Shown here piece by piece: positions 56,701 to 63,783 of a stretch of 63,783 nucleotides of DNA. The notes beneath the pieces were generated by a model. That model had not been told where the DNA came from. It made no database searches and saw nothing but the letters and a program-made list of their open reading frames with translations. Position numbers and translations under genes: made by a program. The DNA is taken from contig NJPS01000028.1 in assembly GCA_002946415.1 (NCBI GenBank), positions 1-63,783 of the forward strand, in the 5' to 3' direction. Every line of letters begins with the position of its first letter. Positions within the stretch are counted from its first letter, which is position 1. The DNA is from Rutstroemia sp. NJR-2017a BVV2. Its lineage: Eukaryota > Ascomycota > Leotiomycetes > Helotiales > Rutstroemiaceae.

Positions 56701-57980
56701 TGGGAAGTGGAGCCCTTTTTCATGTCAGCAATGAATGGATTGCTAGTAGCCAGGTCCAACTTGCCCCTGAAAAAATCACCACTGGCCTGGGGATGGACTA
56801 GTTCGGCTTCTACGGAACCATTTTTGTGCGAATCAAAGCGATAGAGCATTACCCTATGAAAGCCCGTAAGTTCTGCAATGATACCCACTACGATATCCAG
56901 AAGTTCCTGTATAGATTCAGCGCTGACAATCTGTTGTTGCGCCTGGTTCATTATGCGCAAAACGTCCATAGAAGAAACGCCGGTCTGTTCCTTCTGTCGA
57001 GCAAGCTCCAAGACCCTGAGGGGTAAGCTTTTCCTTGCGGTGCTTTTCTGTTGCTCTTCTGGATGAACCTCGATATCGATTGAATGAATCGGGAGTTTGG
57101 GAAGCGACTTCTCATGGAAAAGTTTCGACAGAGCGAAGACATCGGTGTATGGTTCGAACTCGAGAATAACTAGATCCTTACAGCCATGTGCGACGTGTAG
57201 CGCACACCAAAGCCTTTGAGGAGATCCAGAAGAAAATATAATCGTGGCGGAGAATACATCGAGCTGCGTTTCCTTGGTACCATTACCTGCACCGTTGACG
57301 TTTTTGAGCGCGTGGTTGACACGAGCAAGTGTATCTTCTGCAGTCTCAGGCTCTAGTATGTTGACAAACGACATCAGTTGGAAGAGTTGTTCTGGTTCGT
57401 ACCCTAGAAGCATTCGTGAATTTTCACTAGCAATCCTGACTTCAAGGTCGTCTTGATTGAATCTCAGGGCAACAAGGACCCCATATTGCTGAATTGCACC
57501 CGGCGTGTGAATGGGCTCATCCTCGCACCTATAGAAGGTTGGTTTGGTGCCATCTGAAATGATGCCAGGGAAGACGCCAGGTGGTCCGGCTGTAGTAGGT
57601 ATCATTGTTGCCCGCTCCGTTGTTCTTCTTCTTCCACCTTCTCCTTCACTCGAAGCCCAGGCATCTGATTCGGACCGCGCAAGCCTGCGGATGGCATGGT
57701 CGGGAGGTATAGATGGGTATGGAGGAGGAAGGAAGGTGCCGACATCCTGACGTTTGGAGTCTTCGGTGCCATCCTCTTCACTTTCTTTCGGGCCGGACTG
57801 AGCAGCATTCCTTGACGTCAAGTCATCTTCCTTTGTAGCTTCCGTGATATGAGGCGCTTCGTCCTGTTCAAGTGGCTCCTTGGTGTCACCCAGTAAATTG
57901 CGGATGGGAAACACACGTTCGACTATAAAGTCACCAGAGGTCAGAAACACTACTGGCTTTGGAGATTCTGGATTTGACAT
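53730..57980 (-). CDS. fungal phytochrome, hybrid histidine kinase, nine exons
   Basis: Exons 57980-56780, 56714-56611, 56526-55642, 55564-55445, 55293-55175, 55118-54881, 54821-54135, 54083-53929 and 53868-53730 join in frame to 1,215 residues, the usual family length. Order: disordered N-terminus; PAS with RCEDEPIHTPGAIQQYGVLV, Cys152 being the expected bilin attachment site; GAF with FHRVMLYRFD and LHFPASDIPKQARELYKINR; PHY; histidine kinase with H-box SSHEVRTPLNAIV (His about 729), N-box and the G1 DIGVGM and G2 RFLGVGLAV boxes; then a receiver with VAEDNPINARF and phosphoacceptor Asp (about 1116) in ILMDLQMPLVDG. Fungal phytochromes sense red/far-red light and signal through phosphotransfer to stress MAP-kinase pathways. 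The first 65-bp intron (GTGATT...AAAAAG) is atypical and shortens the GAF segment before LHFPASD; a frameshift there is the alternative. A MITE lies 442 bp upstream of the start codon. Confidence 0.9.
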
Positions 57981-59515
57981 TCTCTTGCATCGTTAATAAC
58001 AAGAACTTTGCAGGCTTACATGATCTCTTGATGTGTCTCGAAGCCGAAGCAAAAGTATTACTGTTCGCGTAGGATAATTACTTACGGACAGTCACAATCT
58101 TTTTCAAAATCCTTCAAGTGTGTTCTCCAGATAGGGAGATCAGGATTCCTCTTATGCGGCAGATGTGGCCTAGGGGTACCGTACAAAACACTGAGGTTGA
58201 GGTCCAGGCCCAGTCGAAGAAAGTTACGCCATTTTCTGGCCAAGGCGCATGGAGCGCGATTTAAGAACGTGGGACTTGTTGCGAAATGCGAAGTTTACTG
58301 GTGTGCTTAGATAAGATATCGGGGCTTGGGAAGCCCGCTCCAGGATAATTTTACAATAGTCGTAATGCTGGTGTGGTTTCCGGGCGCCTCGCATAATGAG
58401 CCCGTGTACTTAGTACTAAAGTACGGAAGGGGGTTCTCATAATTAATGCAACAACAAGGTTTTTCTGCCACCTTAACTAAACTATGTACAGTAGTAGTCA
58501 CTTGCTGTTTTAATATGAAGTTTGAGCACTATGTAGTAAAATTACTGAAAAAATGATGATAATGATAACGATAGAAAATATTTATGTAAAAGCGGCAGTA
58601 AACTTCTTCACCGTCTTTGTTATGAGAACCCCCTTCCGTACAACGGGGTGCGGAGCGCGAGGTATTCATATCACCCTATAATTTTCACAAAATCTGGTAC
58701 AGATGTTCCCAACAGCGCAAAAAAGTGCCCGAAAATTATTAAATAGCAATACCAGCACTGTGATCAAATTAAGCACCTTTTAAGCATTTATGGTATGCTT
58801 TCTGACATCGTGAGATTGGTATTTTGCTCAAGTCTGAGCTGGAAATATGAGGTGGCTGTGCTCGAATTTCTACAGGGGCTATTTTATGGTCAGATGCTGT
58901 GGCACAGATATTGAGGCAATACGGGGAGACGGGTAGATGTCCGACTACATGATCTCTTAAATCCCCACCCTCAAGAACAGCGTACTATCGTAAGGTCTTC
59001 CAGACGTACCTTCTAATGTGAAGTCAATACTCAGGATATAATTCTTTATTGAGAGCAATATATATCTCCATGGCTCCTCGCAAGATGGGTATGCATTTTG
59101 TGGCCATAATTCATTACGAACATTCTCGCTTCAAGCCTTCTCTTCACTGATATCCTCACGGCTCAATCACTGACTTTGACGGCGCATTTTATTTTATAGA
59201 AAAAATTAAAGCTCAAGCTCCAATAGAGTTGAGTGGGTATCATGATTCGTTAAAGCACTGCCTACGAAGACCTATACTGCCTACTAACTCCTTTTTATCG
59301 AGCCTACAGCTATTCCAATACAATGCCCAACTATGCTCGAACTTTTGTCTGTTCTATCAGACTTTCGATACCATACCAGTATAAAGCAAAATGCCTCCCG
59401 GACCCCAAGGTACCGAGGCGGAATATAACACGCACCTTCGTAATAAAGCAACTTTGCAAATCCGCTCGTCAAACTTTTCAGAATGAAACCTTCCGAACCA
59501 CCAATCCATCCTTCA
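57981..59515. promoter_or_regulatory. phytochrome upstream region with MITE
   Basis: Intergenic DNA between the phytochrome start (57980) and the 3' end of the Zn2Cys6 pseudogene. It must contain the phytochrome promoter. A complete MITE (58422-58640) occupies part of it. No specific transcription-factor site can be named with confidence. Confidence 0.5.
58422..58640. mobile_element. MITE family D in phytochrome upstream region
   Basis: A 219-bp element with perfect 22-bp inverted termini (58421-58442 and 58620-58641, GTACGGAAGGGGGTTCTCAT outward) and TA at both edges, again a mariner-type pattern. It is the only copy in the window. It ends 442 bp upstream of the phytochrome ATG. Confidence 0.82.
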
Positions 59516-62147
59516 TTATTCCTGAAGCAAAGCAAAACCATTCTTCTTCATTTCACCCCCCCTATACGCCAATGACGGTCGTCCTTGCATTGGAAATAGC
59601 CAAAATAAAGGATTCTCATCCTCTGGCACAGTTCCAATTCCTTTCATTATATCCACCCTCTCTACATTCGGACAAAATTGATTGTAAGAAATAGAAGACG
59701 GGCGACACCAAGTATCGAGATCAGCTTCAGCAATCAAGTCACCATCCTCCGGTAAAGGGATCTTCCATTTCCTCGCCAAGTAGAGAAGGATATTGCGAGC
59801 ACGGCTGGCAAAACCATGATAGCCACTCATTTCTGTAAGGTCAGCGATTCCTTGGAGAAATTTCTCTGGTCCGATACTGGTATTGCCATATGTAATGAGA
59901 TGGGTGATGCCAGCAGTGAGAACAAAGTAAGGTACAAAGGAGGGAGTTCGTCTGAGTGTGTACAGTTGTGAGTAGGACTTCACAAGAGCCGAAATTGCAT
60001 CTGCAGCTTGATCGCAAACATCACGAGGTAAGATAGCAGAATCAATCAAAGTAAGCTTGATAAATGGCCGGAAAAACAGTAAAACAGCATAGTGATAATA
60101 CATACTACAACAGTCTTAGCATAAGCTGTATTTGATATAAGTTATCATCAAAGTACTTACTGGCAGAATAATACAGATGGTGTAAAGTTCTGTCCTAGGC
60201 GTAGTGCCGCAGGAACGGAATCGTACCATTGAAGATACTGATTATAAATGTCGAGCAAATTCTGACTTGTGAAGGTTGAACCCGGGGTATACAGTAGATA
60301 GGAAGATTTGTGAATAATCTCGGAAAGTTCAGAGAAGGTCTTGCAGACACTTCGAATATTTGATAGCTGAGCAAAATTCTGTTCCAGTAGTCTGCCTATA
60401 TTGGTTAGCGGAGTAAAGCACAGCAATTGCGTATATTCACCATCATCTGTATAGGGAATCCAAGAAGATGATTCCAAAGCATCCATAATTGGCGGTTTCA
60501 GAGTCAATTTGGTAAGTTGAGAAAATTGCGGTAATTGCCCTAGTGTCAAAGACCAGGCTCTGTGACAAGTTAGTCGTCATCTATATGATCAATTTTAAGG
60601 AGAATAAATACTGATTCAGAGTGAAGGCTCCCCAAAATGTGCACAGCCTCACTTCCTGCATTCCTTCAATTTGCTCGGGTATTTGTTGTCCCTCGACATC
60701 AAGATGTAAACCCATTTCAATCGCTAATCGTATAGATTGTCCTGAGAAAAAGATACTTTGACTTGAATGACCACTACTTGCTTCACGAATTGCCATCAGA
60801 CCTAAAGCTTGTATAGTAGTGAGACTGCGATGATTCTTCTCCTCAAACAAAAGGCGCTCAGCTTCAGCGAAGAAGTGATCGCCGACTGTATTGCTGTCGT
60901 TAGGGTCGGCTCGTGCACCTGCTTGTGAGGAGAACCGACAGCCCACAGCCTGGATTGCATTCACCAGCAACTCACTACAGTAGTTGCGGTCGCCTGTTTT
61001 GTAAGCTTCCAAGAAGTGCTCCTTGCTGAGTGAAGCAAATGTCGGATACTCCCAGCAGAAATACAAAGCCATGAGATGGTCAACAAGTTGTCTATCGGAA
61101 GTAACATTGGTCCAACTTAATGGACCAAGACTTTTGTGATCAGAGTGATCTCCACCAAATCCATGGCCATATATAACCACTTGTCCTTGACGCTTAGCAT
61201 ATAACACTGTACTATCGAGGGTGGAATGATCCGTCGTTTGCTCGTGCCAATGTCCTATAGCCGGGTATTGGCTCAAGCTGTTAGGAACCGTAACAGTGTC
61301 TGGTGTCCAATTTATCAAATTATCGTTTGTACCGGCATTGGAGTCTGTTATGTTGTCCAGGCCTAGCAATGAACTCGATGGCGTTTCATCTTTCGCTTGT
61401 TGGACAGCGGAAATCAATCCTTATGCTTCTTCTAACCGCAAATTCGTGAACTGCGAGGTCGGGATTCCGCGTGCCGGTTCCATAGCAGCATCAATAGCCC
61501 GATGATCACTAAGCCCCGGATATGTTGTGATATTTCCTCTAGACGGGGAAGAATCTTTCGGCGGAGGACCTTCGAAGTCACTATTAGTTTCCTGTAACCA
61601 TTGGGCTATGCTCTCGACCGATTCGTGATTTTGTATTCGTTCTATAATCGCGGAGGTGTTCTCGTTTGCTTCGATAGCGTGAAATATGCGTTCGGTATTG
61701 CGTCTCCAGGAATCATGCGATCTCAAGCTTTCGACCAGTTCCATTTTGATATATTTGATATAAGGCTGATAGCAACACCTCTGCTGAGGTGGCTTCTCAA
61801 TACATTTCCCGCAAGGTTCCTTGCCATCACACTAGAACGACTTAGCTACCATGCACGCGATTCTTAGATTATTATGCAAAAACTGCTAATCTGAACAGAC
61901 GATGTTCATTAAAATTACTCACCTTGGCTCGACGTCTTTTGCAGTTCAGACATGCATTCAGTACAACGTGTTTCGGCTTCCTTCTCCTTTTCGTATCTCG
62001 AGCAGGGGTTTGTACTTCGTTCTGCGGAGCGCGTGGATGAGAGCTCGTCGAGATTCTAGAGGTAAACAATTGATTCGTGTTACTGCTACTGCTTGCTGCG
62101 TCGCTATTACCCTGTGGCTTGTATGAACGAAGACGTCGTAGCGGCAT
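59516..62147 (-). pseudogene. Zn2Cys6 transcription factor copy B, one nonsense codon
   Basis: Exons 62147-61923, 61831 to about 60583, about 60554-60163 and about 60107-59516 give a near full-length regulator. The zinc cluster is split by the first intron (ACLNCKRRRAK, then CDGKEPCGKCIEKPPQQRCC). The middle homology region includes LMALYFCWEYPTFASLSKEH, VNAIQAVGCRF and IRLAIEMGLHLD, then FWGAFTLNQAWSLTLGQLP after the second intron, as in NirA-type fungal regulators. The frame is open except for TAA at 61423-61421 (after RLEEA), where the paralogue at 43946 has AAA. This single nonsense codon would remove the regulatory domain. Without it the gene would be intact, so it is a recent or possibly strain-specific pseudogene. 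Target genes are unknown. Confidence 0.8.
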
Positions 62148-62534
62148 TGTCAATATGACCAAGCATTGTTGGTGGACATGAGAAATGTCTTCTATCTTAT
62201 GGAAGAACAAATTTTTCGAGGACAACTCGTTAATAATATGACAATATATTTACCTGGTAATGTGTAACTTTAGTAGAAGAAATAAGTGGCCAGCAGGTAG
62301 ATTGACCTAGGAGCCAGTGAGTGCAGATCAATACCCTGAATGAAGAGGCGTTGCTGAGTTTCGTGCTCCCGAAAGCGAGCGACCGGTTCCGGTAACCAGT
62401 GTCTCATGGTGCGACCTACAAGTCGGCCCGAGGTAGGCCAGCGGTTGGCATGGATCAAAAAGGTCCTAGCATGGTTACCTTGGGAAGCTCGGGTTACTTG
62501 GACAACGTTCCACTTAATCTGTCCCGATGCCCAT
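61177..62534 (-). repeat. inverted duplication, right arm
   Basis: The reverse-orientation counterpart of 43577-44928, about 1,358 bp, covering the 5' part of the Zn2Cys6 gene and about 390 bp upstream of it. The arms enclose 16.2 kb containing the phytochrome gene. Confidence 0.85.
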
Positions 62535-63783
62535 CCGTAAACAGAGTCGTCATGTTTTTGCTATCAGCGCTACGGCTGTGGCATGGCATCTGTATCTCCC
62601 TGCGGCTACCTATGAGGATTTTGCCACCAAAACTACATTCCCGCAGTGGGGAGCTTTTGATCCGCCCTAGTGCGCCACAGCTTGGCAGACGTTACCGTAA
62701 TGCCCGAACATCCAATCTAAAACATGAAACGAGTGGTCTGGGCGTCTGAAAATCAGGTTCCTGTGGCGGTGCAGCATGCCACTCAGAATCATAAACTGTC
62801 ATGGTACCAGATATCAATCACAAAGCCACTTTTAATCTACTCAAACCTTGGGTTTTTTCGTTGCTTAAAAGTCGTCATTCTTGTGACATGCCCGGTACCT
62901 CAGTATAGAGTCAAGAGGCAAGTCTAGTAGTTTCGGCTTTCTGAAGTTCCATATTACAATTCCCATTGAACTTTTCACTACCAAACTCAAAAGAATATAC
63001 TTCGTCAAATGCAATTCACTCTCCCCCCTACTCAAAAGGCAAAGAAATAATGAAGGTCTGAGTCGAGTGGCATCCAAATGTCCGAGAACGTAGATGTATG
63101 ATACTCTTCCCCGGAGTGATTGTTAGCCTGTGGCTATTTACTAGGATGTTTTGGGCCACTGAAGCTTCTCAAACCAAATTGGAGTCCGTCACTGAAACCA
63201 AGAGGCTAACAATCAGTCCAAGGGGGGAGTATAGTCTGATCACAAGAAGTTGTTTTATTGGGGCTTGACAGTTGTGGCGTCAAGATCAAAGACTCAATAG
63301 AGACTTGGGTTTCACAACTTACGAAAACTCAGATGAGGTCATTTCAACCAACCTGTTTGCATTGATAGTAGGGGCAAACTGCATGCCAACATATCAAAAA
63401 CACAGCAAATTGCAAATATTAAACTCTCATATTTGCCGTTATTGTTCAAATACGAGTCAAATAATCGACCTCAAAGTTCCAAAGCTATCTGGACATTCGG
63501 CCTCGATATTCAAGACCAATATAAACATCGAGGCTAATATACCAAAATCAACAACTTAATTCTCCGAATGCGAGTTCGTCGCACGGTCTTGTTCTATTTT
63601 CCAATGAGCATCCAGAGTAAGACTAGTGAATCTACATTGTCGCTTAGGCAGGCACCAGTCCGGCTCCGTCGTGCATAGAGGTGAGACTCTGAAAAGTTAA
63701 GATCGTGAGGGAATCAAAGGTTGGCTCCGACAACATGAGGGTCTTTGGGAGATGAAGTCGAATCGGCAATGGAGTGAACAGGA
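62535..63783. other. right edge, nothing recognised
   Basis: 1.25 kb to the window end. A short open frame at 63272-63559 has no recognisable family and weak coding character. No repeats or RNA genes are recognised. Confidence 0.4.

Noticed and set aside
62270..62534. Coding exon upstream of Zn2Cys6 copy B
   Set aside because: The sequence is well conserved between both inverted arms, but frames carry stops outside about 60 residues, and no splice path joins it to the regulator.

Overview
This window reads as part of a filamentous ascomycete genome. Introns are short (about 45-70 bp) with GTAAGT-type donors. Gene families are typically fungal: a HET-NACHT-WD40 protein, a fungal-type phytochrome hybrid kinase, Zn2Cys6 regulators, and Tad-like LINE and pogo/Fot1 elements. 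AT-rich tracts carry C-to-T and G-to-A changes that look like repeat-induced point mutation (RIP). The mix of families (small MADS-box-like protein, OrsD-type zinc-finger repeats, pogo elements) suggests a Leotiomycete near Botrytis/Sclerotinia. That placement is inference, not proven here.

Layout. 0-8.2 kb: a LINE 3' tail, a two-exon MADS-box-like gene, a degraded LINE, then a complete 5.66-kb Tad-like LINE on the minus strand with both ORFs open and a 14-bp target-site duplication. 9.3-12.4 kb: an intact two-exon HET-NACHT-WD40 gene. 13.7-17 kb: a decayed gene with a SET-like C-terminus, divergent from a truncated conserved-family fragment. 18.5-24.4 kb: MITEs, a Cys-rich small protein, an Hsp70-like fragment, and a pogo/Fot1 element with perfect 66-bp inverted repeats but a broken transposase. 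24.4-26.1 kb: an AT-rich island. 26-34 kb: nested MITEs, a solo LTR, a secreted Cys-rich protein gene and a mutated epoxide hydrolase gene next to a tandem duplication showing RIP. 34-41.9 kb: three OrsD-type zinc-finger copies or remnants, a mariner-like transposase remnant, a BTB gene, a small BAH-like gene and an intact HAD phosphatase. 43.6-62.5 kb: a segment bounded by 1.35-kb inverted copies of a Zn2Cys6 regulator. Each copy carries a different nonsense codon. The segment holds a LINE reverse-transcriptase scrap fused to a truncated flavin oxidase, a 72-residue four-exon gene, a pogo remnant, a conserved 271-residue protein and a nine-exon phytochrome with a MITE upstream.

The genes that look functional are the MADS-like protein, HET-NACHT-WD40, BTB, BAH-like, HAD phosphatase, the 72-residue protein, the 271-residue protein and the phytochrome. 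They sit as islands among mobile elements and pseudogenes, and there is no sign of one joint pathway. No rRNA, tRNA or CRISPR was found. Exon structures come from reading splice motifs and frame by eye and have not been tested against transcripts.
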